Of a stretch of DNA of 64,000 nt, positions 17,088-25,651 are shown one piece after another (the first letter of the stretch is position 1; each line of letters starts with the position of its first letter). Location: NCBI RefSeq assembly GCF_016745235.1, contig NZ_JAELVM010000002.1, positions 558,001-622,000 of the forward strand. Reading direction: 5' to 3'. The notes below the pieces were generated by a model. That model was not told the origin of the DNA, did not search any database, and worked only from the letters and a program-made list of their open reading frames with translations. The translations under genes and the position numbers were made by a program. Source of the stretch: Chryseobacterium endalhagicum (GTDB lineage Bacteria > Bacteroidota > Bacteroidia > Flavobacteriales > Weeksellaceae).

Positions 17088-17888
17088 TTATTTGATTTGA
17101 TCTGAATATTTCTCAGAATTGAATTTCCAGAGCGTTTTCCGATTTACGGACAGAGGAATTTCATTTTTCAGTTTAAAACGGATGGTATAAACCACAGAGA
17201 AACCAACGGTTAAGAATCTGCAAATATTAGCACCCCATGATCCTATTACCGTATCATCGAAATTAAAGACCATCCAAATCAGATTCATAAAAGAATGAAG
17301 AATAATGGGCACCCAAAGATTGAAATTCCATTCCGTATAAAGCCATGCATACAGGATAGAAGCCAGGAAAGTGAGGGTGAAAATTTCTATGAGATCAATC
17401 ATCTGCGTTCCCTGATAAAGGTGTCCCAATGCAAAAATAAATGAAGCCACCGCTACCGAGGGCACAAATCCTAATCTGACAAACCTAAACAGAATTCCAA
17501 AGATGAAAGCCCTATAGATGATCTCTTCAAACAATCCGGCCAGAAAGCTTTTGGCAAAGAGATTGGCAGGATCTATCTGAATATTCAGCTTACTGAAAAG
17601 GAGTCCGTACAAAGCCATGGGAAGGATAAACAATAAGGAAAGCCCAATTCCTTTTACCAGGCCGCGCGGATGAAGACCGATGGTCTCAAACATGTTTTTA
17701 CCGGCTATGATCCGCAGTGAAATCAACAACGGAATAACAGCCAGAACATACACCAGAAAATAAGACAGCAGCGGAAATCGGATATACCCATCGAAAAACT
17801 TCATAATGGTTTCGAAATGATATGACACCACGGAATACAAGGCGTACGAAAATATCGGAATAAGAAATAATGTAATGCTGTTTTTCAT
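17088..17888 (-). CDS. CPBP family intramembrane glutamic protease
   Basis: A membrane protein of about 266 residues counted from the ATG at 17888 (KNSITLFLIPIFS). An upstream in-frame ATG at 17945 overlaps the preceding gene and is less likely. Seven or eight hydrophobic helices carry the Rce1/CAAX-like motifs: GLFEEIIYRAFIFG (Glu-Glu and Arg of motif 1), FALGHLYQG (motif 2 with His) and ILHSFMNLIW (motif 3 with His and Asn). Members cleave prenylated proteins in eukaryotes; in bacteria they are often linked with peptide-bacteriocin maturation or immunity. It closes the minus-strand block that contains the peptide genes at 27 kb. The start lies 43 bases after the S41 stop. Confidence 0.85.
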   Translation of the reverse strand: MKNSITLFLIPIFSYALYSVVSYHFETIMKFFDGYIRFPLLSYFLVYVLAVIPLLISLRIIAGKNMFETIGLHPRGLVKGIGLSLLFILPMALYGLLFSKLNIQIDPANLFAKSFLAGLFEEIIYRAFIFGILFRFVRLGFVPSVAVASFIFALGHLYQGTQMIDLIEIFTLTFLASILYAWLYTEWNFNLWVPIILHSFMNLIWMVFNFDDTVIGSWGANICRFLTVGFSVVYTIRFKLKNEIPLSVNRKTLWKFNSEKYSDQIK

Positions 17889-17931
17889 AGGGGACATTTG
17901 AACAAGAAAGATAAAAAGATTATCACAATGA

Positions 17932-19323
17932 TCAATGCATATCAAGAGCCTTTCTCAGGATATCATCATTATTATTAAGGAAGCTTTCAATATCGGGTTC
18001 CATTTCCAGATCCGGGGGGATTCCCTGTCTTTGTGTGGAATTTCTGTCTAAGACAATTCTGTACAACGGAATTTTCACCTCTACTTTGGTTTTCGGCAGT
18101 GTTACTGTGGGAAATGCCCCGCCATTGTTACCGTTGTATCCTCCGGAAGGTCTGCTTCCTATAATCTTTACATTCTCCAGTTTTCTTTTTAAAATGGTCA
18201 CGCACATGGTGGATGAAGATGCGGTACCTTCGTCTGTAAGGATCTTTACCGATTTTATAGTATTGTCTTTTAAAGGTTTGTATCGGTACATATACGCTCT
18301 TGTATCTGCATCAATTTTTTTTGATGTAAAGATATTTTCAAAAGTATACTTTACTTTAGACAGGGCGAAATACAGCTTTCCTTTTGTATTTAAATAGCTG
18401 AAAAGATCACTTTTTCTATAGTCAATATCATATCCGATAGGCTCAGAGACAAGATTCTGACACAGAAACATGGCAGATCTCATACTGCCTCCTAAGTTTC
18501 CCCTCAAATCAATGATCAGATCTTCCGTATTATTTTCTTTAAAAAATCTAAATGCTTTTCTGAAGAATCTTTTTGACGGGCCATCGAAGCCTGAAATTTT
18601 AAGTATCCCGGTTTTCCCCGCCATCTGCACACTGTTTGTCCCCAGCGATACTGTTGAAGAAGTTTTCGCTTTGGCGGGTAAGGCGGTATCAGTTCTTTCC
18701 GGCAGCGGAACTTTTTGAAGATCAAAAGTTCCCGCCCCGGTCAGAACAGTAATGGTATCATTTTTCGCAAAGTACTCTTCCAAGAGAACAGAAAAATTCC
18801 TTATAAAAAAATATTCTCCAAAACCGCTTCCTCCTCCATCAGTTCCCATCATTTGATTGAGATTACTAAAAATATTTTCGATGGGAATATTGTTAATGCT
18901 AATGATTTTGCTGCCTATCCATTTTTTGTCAGCTCCCGCAGTAATGAAAAAGCCATTATTTTTCATCACTTCCAAAGTCAATCTATTTTCGGGTGCCAGC
19001 CGTGGTTTTGTAACTCCGGTATGGATACAACCCAGCTTATAAAATATTTTCCCAAGAATAATTCTATACCGGAAAAATGATATCGAATCTGTCTGAATGT
19101 CTTTTTGTGCGGCAGAAATAATCTCAGAAATTTCCGGGCCGTCCAGATGATCATTGTATAAAGGATGAGACCTAATAACGGTTTCAAAATAGTTCAGATC
19201 ATGAAGAACATCTTTTTTTGCATAGGTTTGCGCTGGAATCATTTGCATAAAAAAAATTAAAAAGCAAAATAAAACGGTATTCCGGACAGAGAAATTCAGC
19301 TTTTTTGCAGCCGTATTACTCAT
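17932..19323 (-). CDS. S41 family peptidase (tail-specific protease-like)
   Basis: A 463-residue serine protease with a signal peptide or anchor (residues 14-34). It has the S41 core: DLIIDLRGNLGGSMRSAMFLC around residue 270, then TDEGTASSSTMCVTILKRK, where the serine in the SSS run is the likely nucleophile, and GSRPSGGYNG near 395. An N-terminal helical bundle precedes it. A PDZ-like segment (SIPIENIFSNLNQMMG) may be present around residue 150. Role could be cleavage of C-termini of exported peptides. Its start overlaps the preceding gene stop by 8 bases. It is co-directional with the peptide/PKS block, so maturation or turnover of that product is a reasonable guess. Confidence 0.85.
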   Translation of the reverse strand: MSNTAAKKLNFSVRNTVLFCFLIFFMQMIPAQTYAKKDVLHDLNYFETVIRSHPLYNDHLDGPEISEIISAAQKDIQTDSISFFRYRIILGKIFYKLGCIHTGVTKPRLAPENRLTLEVMKNNGFFITAGADKKWIGSKIISINNIPIENIFSNLNQMMGTDGGGSGFGEYFFIRNFSVLLEEYFAKNDTITVLTGAGTFDLQKVPLPERTDTALPAKAKTSSTVSLGTNSVQMAGKTGILKISGFDGPSKRFFRKAFRFFKENNTEDLIIDLRGNLGGSMRSAMFLCQNLVSEPIGYDIDYRKSDLFSYLNTKGKLYFALSKVKYTFENIFTSKKIDADTRAYMYRYKPLKDNTIKSVKILTDEGTASSSTMCVTILKRKLENVKIIGSRPSGGYNGNNGGAFPTVTLPKTKVEVKIPLYRIVLDRNSTQRQGIPPDLEMEPDIESFLNNNDDILRKALDMH

Positions 19324-20002
19324 TTTTACAGCTGCAGCTTTGAATAATCTTATTGGCCACTACAGAACCTCCCCAGGTAGGGTAAATATTCGTCAGTCTT
19401 TTTACTTCTCCCAAATCTTCTGCAAAGTATTTATTGGCCAGGAAAAGTTCTTTACACAAATCCGGATATTTGGATTTAAGGAATTGGGCCATTCCTTCTT
19501 TGAATAAGGTATTCAGGAATAGTGCTCTGGGATTGTTGTTTATTTTTATAGCCGTTTCAAATGCACTGTTCACTTCTCCGGAATACTGCGGACCGTTTTT
19601 CATAGGATCCATACTTACAGCTGATAAAAACAAGAACCCTTTTAATGCATAAGCCTCGCTTTTCTCTTTGTTATTCTTGCTCATATCAATCAGCTGGCCG
19701 ATATTTTGGGAACAGAAACTGAAAATATTATTTTTTTCTTCTTCACTTTTGCTGTCTCTCAGGATCAGCAGTTTAAAGTAAATAAGATAATATTTAGCGC
19801 CCCAGTCATTCTTATATTTGCTGCTGAGTCTCTCCATCATCTGCGATTCTTTACGAAGAGATTCCACAGAATATTCTTTTTCCAGATTTTCAAGAGATTT
19901 CAGGACTACCTCCTGAGTTTCTTTTTCGATGGATGAATTTTGTGCATGTACAGCCGTACCTGCAAAAATTAAAAACAGGATAAGATAAATTCGTGTTTTC
20001 AT
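19316..20002 (-). CDS. Secreted TPR-like helical protein
   Basis: A 228-residue protein with a signal peptide (about 1-20, ending VHAQ). The rest is alpha-helical: KNDWGAKYYLIYFKLLILRDSKS, AYALKGFLFLSAVS, PMKNGPQYSGEVNSAFETAIKINNNPRALFLNTLF. The order NP-A-L-L and the segment FETAIKINNNPRA are TPR-like. The C-terminus has CSCKNE. I do not recognise a family. It overlaps the upstream DUF2141 gene by one base and the downstream S41 gene by 8, so it sits in one long operon. Confidence 0.6.
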   Translation of the reverse strand: MKTRIYLILFLIFAGTAVHAQNSSIEKETQEVVLKSLENLEKEYSVESLRKESQMMERLSSKYKNDWGAKYYLIYFKLLILRDSKSEEEKNNIFSFCSQNIGQLIDMSKNNKEKSEAYALKGFLFLSAVSMDPMKNGPQYSGEVNSAFETAIKINNNPRALFLNTLFKEGMAQFLKSKYPDLCKELFLANKYFAEDLGEVKRLTNIYPTWGGSVVANKIIQSCSCKNE

Positions 20003-20415
20003 TATTTTAGATTTATTGTTATTGAGTTGTTTGCTTTCACCGTAAATGAGGCTTCTTCAAATTTCGGAGGGCCAAATGATCCCCTTGCATTCTGAGAGAA
20101 TCCGTAAGGTTCAAGAGGTATTCCGAGGAAATTTTTATCCAGCTTGCCATCCGCGTTTTCATCAAGGTAGGCAGACAGGGAAATAGATTTTCCCACCTCC
20201 AGATCTTTGATCACAAAATGTTTTTTGCTTCCGTTATAATTGGTTTTGAACCGGGCAACCGCAGTCTGGAGAAATTTTTCTGAATTATCATACACGGCAA
20301 TATACAGTGTCCCTTTTTTAGACTCAGAAGTGGTAAAAGAAATAGATACATTTTTCTTCTGCTGGGAATGACTGAAGTTAAAAATTAAAATACATAAAAA
20401 AATGAGCTGTTTCAT
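20002..20415 (-). CDS. DUF2141 family secreted protein
   Basis: A 137-residue protein with a signal peptide (about 1-17). The mature part is a beta-sandwich of DUF2141: KGTLYIAVYDNSEKFLQ near residue 34, then LSAYLDENADGKLDKNFLGIPLEPYGFSQNARGSFGPPKFEEASF, where DENADGKLD looks like a Ca2+-binding loop, and an ending strand SITINLK. The family is common next to TonB receptors in Bacteroidetes. Function unknown. It lies 44 bases after the TonB receptor stop, on the same strand. Confidence 0.85.
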   Translation of the reverse strand: MKQLIFLCILIFNFSHSQQKKNVSISFTTSESKKGTLYIAVYDNSEKFLQTAVARFKTNYNGSKKHFVIKDLEVGKSISLSAYLDENADGKLDKNFLGIPLEPYGFSQNARGSFGPPKFEEASFTVKANNSITINLK

Positions 20416-20459
20416 GTTCTTGTTTTTTTGATATTAAACGATCAGCGATCGGGTTATTT

Positions 20460-22655
20460 TTATAAATCTTTCACTTTATCTTTGGTTGATTTGGAACCTC
20501 CGATGGTGTAAAACACACCCAGGAAGTAGAATCTGTCGGATACCGGAAGAATCATCTGCTCCTGGCGCATTCCGTTGCTCTGCAAATCTCCGTAGTTATA
20601 TCCTGCTATATTTTTGAAATTAAATATATTGGAAACGGATCCATGGATATAAAATTTATTTGAAAACAGATAGGTAAGATTCAGATTTACAGAATTATAT
20701 GGTTTTATTCTTGAGTTCTGAAATCCGTCTTTGCTGTTCGGGTTGGTATAAGGTTCACCGCTGGAAAATAAATAAGATAACCCTACCATACTGTTGACTG
20801 CATTCAGCCAGAACTGTGTATTGACTGTAAGGTTATGCCTGGAATAAAAAGGCGGCGTAGCCAGCGTTGGATAATTCTGATAGTCTCTTTTGGAATTCAG
20901 ATAGGTGTAAGATATTCTGTAATCAAAATTATTGAAAGTCTTTTTGTCATAGAAGAACACATCCACTCCTTCTGCATATCCGTACCCGTCATTGTTAAAA
21001 TTAATAGGCTGTCTTGAATTTGGTGCATAGACGAATTTGGTCAGGTCACTGTATTTTTTCTTAAACGCATCTACAAAAATAGTCCTGTTGTTTTTTTCAT
21101 AGTAAATGTTCACCCCATACTGCTCTGCTCTTTCGCTTTTAAGGTTGCTCTTGAAATCGAAGACAAGGTCTCCGTTGCGCGGGCTTTGATAATACTGCCC
21201 GTAGTACAGGGAATACTTGATTCCGTTCGGACTTTTGTATTCTCCCCTGATTCTCGGAGAGATTTTCACATCTTTTGTATAGGAATAATAATCCTGTCTG
21301 ATTCCTGCATTCAAAGAAAATCCTTTTTTGAATTTATAGGAATTTTCAGAAAAGAAGGCAATAACATTGTTGTCGATGGATCTGTCCAGCCTGTTTTTGG
21401 TATTATTTCCGTCAGCATAGTCTATAAAATAATGTACGTTAATAAATTCCACCCCAAATGTGCTGTTCAGGTTCTTTACAGGCGTGAAAGAAAGCTGGGA
21501 TTTAATGTGTAACATGTTATTATCCACCTTGGATCTGTCGTTCTCGGAGAATATTCCCGCAATATTCCTTTTATTGAAATTGTAGGCTATCCCGGAAAAA
21601 AACTTCACCTTATCCAGATTCAGATTAATGGTCTGGTTGGAATAGATGTTTCCTTCGTACAATACGGTATTAACCATATTATTTGAAATGGCAATGTCAT
21701 CTCTCTGATAATCGAAGGTCGTGTAATCAAACCGGTTATATGATTTTATATATCCGTTTTTGATCTTATAGGTAGCTGCCAGTTCACCGCCTGTCATATT
21801 ATAATCTTTATTCCAGTGATATCTTGAAGGAAACACAGCTCTGTACGGCTTCAGGTTCAGGTATTCTACCTTAGTCATCAAGGTAAGGTTATCATTGATT
21901 TTATTGGTCATAGACACATCTGCTCCAACGCTTTTTACAGACATTTCAAGCTCCTTATCTACGTCATTAGATTTGGTGTTGAGTGATAAAATACTCGACA
22001 GCGCCTGTCCATATTCTGAGGAAAATCCGGATGTTGCAAAAGAAACACCGCTGAAAATCATCGGGGAAAAACGGCTTCTCGCAGGAATACTTGGCCCTGC
22101 GGTTCCAAACGGGCTGCTCATGAGCATGTTGTTGATCATTACTGCAGATTCATTTTGGTCACCTCCTCTTACGAATAATCTTCCGTCATTAGGGTTAAGC
22201 TGTACTCCCGGATAGGATTTAATTACAGCAGCCATTACGTCTCCCAGGGAATTAGGGGTCAGGATAAGGTCCAGAGGACTCAATGCAGACAGCTGCCCGT
22301 CGCCGTTTTTTTTCCCTTTGATAATGCTTATGCCTTCTATTCCGGTGGTCCGGCCTTTATACAAAGTGGTCTTGCCCAGATTCATTTCACCCGGTTTTAC
22401 TTTGTATTCTTCTTCTCCATGATCGTAACCATCTTTCTGAAAAATGATTTTAAACTGACCCAGTTTGTCCGACTCTGCTTCAAAAGCAAAAACACCTTTC
22501 TGATCAGAAGAAGTTCCGAAGAGGGTTCCGTCTATAAAAATATTTACGTTTTCAATAGGTTTATTGTATTCATCTACAACAACACCTGAAATATGGGTTT
22601 GTGCATAATAACAGTTCTGTATAAAAACCATTATTATCAATAATTTCTTAAACAT
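20460..22655 (-). CDS. TonB-dependent outer-membrane receptor
   Basis: A 731-residue outer-membrane receptor. It has a signal peptide (about 1-18, ending YAQ), a carboxypeptidase-D-like regulatory domain (GVVVDEYNKPIENVNIFIDGTLFGTSSDQKGVF, residues 24-56), and a plug with GDVMAAVIKSYPGVQLNPNDGRLFVRGGDQNESAVMINN (residues 138-176). The 22-strand barrel follows, with YSLYYGQYYQSPRNGDLVF and VNLNLTYLFSNKFYIHGSVSNIFNFKN. The length of 731 is short for SusC and close to siderophore-type receptors. No SusD partner is seen. It starts 2 bases after the acyltransferase stop, within the peptide/PKS block. Substrate unknown; uptake or surface capture of the cluster product is one option. Confidence 0.9.
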   Translation of the reverse strand: MFKKLLIIMVFIQNCYYAQTHISGVVVDEYNKPIENVNIFIDGTLFGTSSDQKGVFAFEAESDKLGQFKIIFQKDGYDHGEEEYKVKPGEMNLGKTTLYKGRTTGIEGISIIKGKKNGDGQLSALSPLDLILTPNSLGDVMAAVIKSYPGVQLNPNDGRLFVRGGDQNESAVMINNMLMSSPFGTAGPSIPARSRFSPMIFSGVSFATSGFSSEYGQALSSILSLNTKSNDVDKELEMSVKSVGADVSMTNKINDNLTLMTKVEYLNLKPYRAVFPSRYHWNKDYNMTGGELAATYKIKNGYIKSYNRFDYTTFDYQRDDIAISNNMVNTVLYEGNIYSNQTINLNLDKVKFFSGIAYNFNKRNIAGIFSENDRSKVDNNMLHIKSQLSFTPVKNLNSTFGVEFINVHYFIDYADGNNTKNRLDRSIDNNVIAFFSENSYKFKKGFSLNAGIRQDYYSYTKDVKISPRIRGEYKSPNGIKYSLYYGQYYQSPRNGDLVFDFKSNLKSERAEQYGVNIYYEKNNRTIFVDAFKKKYSDLTKFVYAPNSRQPINFNNDGYGYAEGVDVFFYDKKTFNNFDYRISYTYLNSKRDYQNYPTLATPPFYSRHNLTVNTQFWLNAVNSMVGLSYLFSSGEPYTNPNSKDGFQNSRIKPYNSVNLNLTYLFSNKFYIHGSVSNIFNFKNIAGYNYGDLQSNGMRQEQMILPVSDRFYFLGVFYTIGGSKSTKDKVKDL

Positions 22656-22657
22656 AT

Positions 22658-23707
22658 CTATTGGTTTTTCAGAAGGGTAAACTGTTCATGGCTTACAGGA
22701 TATACATTGTAACACAGCCTGTCGAACAGGTAAGCATTATCATCTATTTTAAAAACCGCAAAATGGCCGCTTTCAATATCTTTTTTCCCAAGTTGAAGAA
22801 TATCTATGGTCTGATCCTTATTCAGAAGAATATCATTTGAAAGATATTTGTGAAGGTAGAACCAGGCTTCCCACTGATTCGGGTATTTTTTGATGTACTT
22901 TTCGAAATGGGAATAAATCTGCCGGATTGTTCTGTCTGCAAAATCATCGATATTTACGGTACTTTCTACAGGAATCTCTTCAAAGAAATGAACATGCGGA
23001 TGAAGCTTATCTTCCGAATAATAAGTGATGAAAGGCACTATCGGTGTTTTTGTAAAGTAAGCGATTTTGGCCAGCCCGGTCCGCGAATAAAGATGATCTG
23101 CCAGGAAATCTACTTTAATGGTTTTTTCTTTATTGTATACCCCTTTATAACCTGAGTTTCCGTCCAGATAGGCATATAATGAATAGCCTTTTTTGATCAG
23201 CTGGGATATTTCTATCACCGTATTGGCTTTTTCTACATTGATGACCTTAAGGCTGTTGGTCACCTGGAACATTTTACAGAAACGTTCGTTGATTTCCAAA
23301 ATTGTTTTTGCCTGTTTGTTATAGGTATTTTCATCAACAATCAGGGCAATTTTATCAATTCCGTTCAGAATCAGAACACTGATGGCCGCTTTGCAGAATC
23401 CCAGATGGCAGGTAATGTATATTTTAGGCTCGGGATCCATTTCAGAATCCAGATTTTTTCCTACCTGATCAGAAAACTGCTGAATTTCTGTAAGATCAAA
23501 TTCTCTCAGCCTCATGGTCGTTATAATATCCAGATAAAGCTCCCAGTGGTCTTCTTTTGGGATTTCAGGCATAAAACGGCTTAAATTGGCGGACATAAAG
23601 TGAAAATCCTTCGTCTGTTCCTCTTCTCTCTTTTTGATCTCCTTCTGTGCAGTGACTTCTTTTATAGATTTCCTTACTTCGTATACCCGGTTTATATTAT
23701 TGTTCAT
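22658..23707 (-). CDS. LpxL-like acyltransferase with altered active site
   Basis: A 349-residue protein resembling the lipid A late acyltransferase family (LpxL/HtrB). Supporting segments are ITCHLGFCKAAISVLILNG (His101 of the HxxxxD/E motif), YSLYAYLDGNSGYKG, VDFLADHLYSRTGLAKIAYFTKTPIVPFI and YPNQWEAWFYLHKYL, the family ending. The acidic partner of His101 is replaced: the motif reads H-L-G-F-C-K106. The final 60 residues (HFAVFKIDDNAYLFDRLCYNVYPVSHEQFTLLKNQ region) look like an added small domain similar to leader-binding segments of peptide-modifying enzymes. It overlaps the hydrolase upstream by 11 bases. Proposed role is transfer of the acyl chain made by the PKS genes to the peptide; not proven. 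Confidence 0.75.
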   Translation of the reverse strand: MNNNINRVYEVRKSIKEVTAQKEIKKREEEQTKDFHFMSANLSRFMPEIPKEDHWELYLDIITTMRLREFDLTEIQQFSDQVGKNLDSEMDPEPKIYITCHLGFCKAAISVLILNGIDKIALIVDENTYNKQAKTILEINERFCKMFQVTNSLKVINVEKANTVIEISQLIKKGYSLYAYLDGNSGYKGVYNKEKTIKVDFLADHLYSRTGLAKIAYFTKTPIVPFITYYSEDKLHPHVHFFEEIPVESTVNIDDFADRTIRQIYSHFEKYIKKYPNQWEAWFYLHKYLSNDILLNKDQTIDILQLGKKDIESGHFAVFKIDDNAYLFDRLCYNVYPVSHEQFTLLKNQ

Positions 23708-24449
23708 GGTGCAGTGTTTTTTTTATTATCTCTATTGCTTTTGGGTTATTGTTAAGGGTAAAATGTCCAAAATCTTCATATTCTTTAAAATGACAGGACG
23801 GATATATCCTTAATATTTTTTTTCTGTACTCTTTTTTCAGGGTGACATCCTGTTTTCCCACAATGACCAGGGGACGTAATCTTTTATTCACGATCTGAGT
23901 GGTTTCCGTAAGGTGCCTCAGCTGTTTGATAATCACCTCTCTAAGATTGTTTCTCTTCACATAAAACAGAAACATAATAGCCAGAAACGGGTTTTCTTTT
24001 CTTTCTTTTTCCGTGTAACAGTATTCTATCAGTTTCACCGAAAATTCGTTCAGATCTTTACGTAAAATTTCCGCAAGGGAACGGTAATACCGTAAATCTT
24101 CTTCTTCTACGTTGGGCGGTGTACCAATGAGAATCAGGTTTTTGATGTCATAGATCTCAGCCAGATACATAGCGACTTTACCGCCGTAGCTGCAGCCGAT
24201 GAGGAAGGTTTCTTTTTGCTCAAGCTGTTCAAGTTCGGTTTTCAGATTTTCCACGAGCTTTGAAAAAAGATCTTCCGGTGCTGTTTTGTTATCCAGATAT
24301 CCGGGGTAATCGATCAAAACCAGTTCATATCCTTCAAATTCTTCTTTTACATGCACAGTATCTGTCCAGTAAGAGCTATCCATTCCCATCGGATTCAGAA
24401 AGACAATCCTTTTTGCCTGGTGGCGGTTGTATCTTTCTTTAATCAGCAT
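23697..24449 (-). CDS. Alpha/beta hydrolase (thioesterase-like)
   Basis: A 250-residue enzyme with the alpha/beta hydrolase fold. Visible features are the first strand IVFLNPMGMDSSYW, the strand LVLIDYPGYLDN, the nucleophile elbow IGCSYGGKVAMYLAE with Ser87, the strand RPLVIVGKQDVTLKKEY with the acidic residue, and EDFGHFTLNNNPKAI near the end with the likely catalytic His. The length and the four-residue spacing fit type II thioesterases or esterases. In this block it could release or transfer an acyl group from the carrier protein. It overlaps both neighbours by 11 bases, so its amount is tied to theirs. Confidence 0.85.
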   Translation of the reverse strand: MLIKERYNRHQAKRIVFLNPMGMDSSYWTDTVHVKEEFEGYELVLIDYPGYLDNKTAPEDLFSKLVENLKTELEQLEQKETFLIGCSYGGKVAMYLAEIYDIKNLILIGTPPNVEEEDLRYYRSLAEILRKDLNEFSVKLIEYCYTEKERKENPFLAIMFLFYVKRNNLREVIIKQLRHLTETTQIVNKRLRPLVIVGKQDVTLKKEYRKKILRIYPSCHFKEYEDFGHFTLNNNPKAIEIIKKTLHHEQ

Positions 24450-25650
24450 TTTTCCGGATGCTATTAATCAGATCGAACATCATCTGACAAACGATCTGCG
24501 GAGACTGGTCGTTGCTGTCCGGATATACCTCAACAATATCGCAGCCTACGATGTCTTTATCTGTGAGAATATCACGGATCAGTTTCTGGCACTCATCAAA
24601 GGTTAATCCATTAATAACCGGTGTAGACGTATTATTAAAGAAAGCAGGATCCAGTACATCAAAATCAAAAGTCACGTAGAATTTTTTATCTGCCGGTATA
24701 TTGGCTAGCGGAAGGTTGTTTTTCAGGGCCTTTTTTATTTCGTGTGCCCAGATGATGGTTTGCTTTTCATTTGAACTCTGACGGTTATTCACAAGACCGC
24801 GGATCCCGAATTGAAATGCATGCTTTAGCCCATCCTCAAAACATTTTGTCATAAAGTTCCCGTGATGATGTACCGTATCGGTATTTCTGATGGTATCGTA
24901 GCTGGAGGTGTAGGTATCTGTATGGGCATCAAAGTGCAATACGCAAAGATCATCCCCATATTTATCTATAGCTCCTTTGATAAGCGGATAGCTTATTGAA
25001 TGATCTCCTCCGATAAAGAAAGGAACCAGATGTTCTTTTTTGAAACAGGTTCTGGAAATTTCATAGATCTTTTCGTACATAAAGCCCGGGGATTCGTGGG
25101 TATTGAAAAATATATTTCCGAAGTCGAAAAGTTCTCCCTCTTTTATGGCGGTCATCAGCTGAAGATAGTCTTCATGCGTTCCTCCGAAAACATCCGGTTT
25201 TACCTGCGAAGCCGAAGACAGGTCCAGGCCGTATTTTTTAGTATACGCCCGTAAAGAATTGGCTAGCTGAGAAGACTGAATATTTTCTTTGTTCCCGATT
25301 CCAAGGGGCACGCCGATGAAGCCAAATGATTTTTTCGCAAGAGGAGCAGCCATGCTTTTATACGGAAGACTGAACAAATGAGGAGTATGCGGTGTGATTT
25401 GGGTAACGATATCTTTGTAGTTGTTATCCAGAACAATATAGCTTTTGGCCGTGAGTGTTTTCAGGATACCGCCCAGATCATCATTGATGTCTTCGAATCT
25501 TTCTTCCAGTTCACGGTAGGGCTTTGGCATTTTCAGGAAATCTATAATTTCAAAAATACGGTCTCCGCAAAGGAGCTTCTCGCCGGTAATGGAATTCACC
25601 AATTTATTTTCTTCTTTATGAACGTATGGATTGGTATGGAGTGTTTTCAT
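24439..25650 (-). CDS. Peptide arginase-like enzyme with N-terminal winged-helix domain
   Basis: A 403-residue protein. Residues 100-403 form the arginase/agmatinase fold with Mn-binding motifs GGDHS (His217), DAHTD (Asp241, His243, Asp245) and DFDVLD (Asp329, Asp331). Residues 10-80 form a separate small domain of winged-helix or PqqD type (GEKLLCGDRIFEIIDFL, KPYRELEERFEDIND, GGILKTLTAKSYIVLDN). This architecture matches no standard catabolic arginase, which lacks the extra domain. It recalls OspR-type peptide arginases, which turn Arg of RiPP precursors to ornithine. The precursors at 27 kb contain three core Arg residues. The start at 25650 is one base after the M50 stop. The role is inferred from architecture and context. 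Confidence 0.85.
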   Translation of the reverse strand: MKTLHTNPYVHKEENKLVNSITGEKLLCGDRIFEIIDFLKMPKPYRELEERFEDINDDLGGILKTLTAKSYIVLDNNYKDIVTQITPHTPHLFSLPYKSMAAPLAKKSFGFIGVPLGIGNKENIQSSQLANSLRAYTKKYGLDLSSASQVKPDVFGGTHEDYLQLMTAIKEGELFDFGNIFFNTHESPGFMYEKIYEISRTCFKKEHLVPFFIGGDHSISYPLIKGAIDKYGDDLCVLHFDAHTDTYTSSYDTIRNTDTVHHHGNFMTKCFEDGLKHAFQFGIRGLVNNRQSSNEKQTIIWAHEIKKALKNNLPLANIPADKKFYVTFDFDVLDPAFFNNTSTPVINGLTFDECQKLIRDILTDKDIVGCDIVEVYPDSNDQSPQIVCQMMFDLINSIRKNAD

Positions 25651-25651
25651 A

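Noticed and set aside
24439..25650. A plain catabolic arginase or agmatinase
   Set aside because: The additional N-terminal domain and tight linkage to RiPP genes argue against a housekeeping role, although the catalytic core alone could not exclude it.
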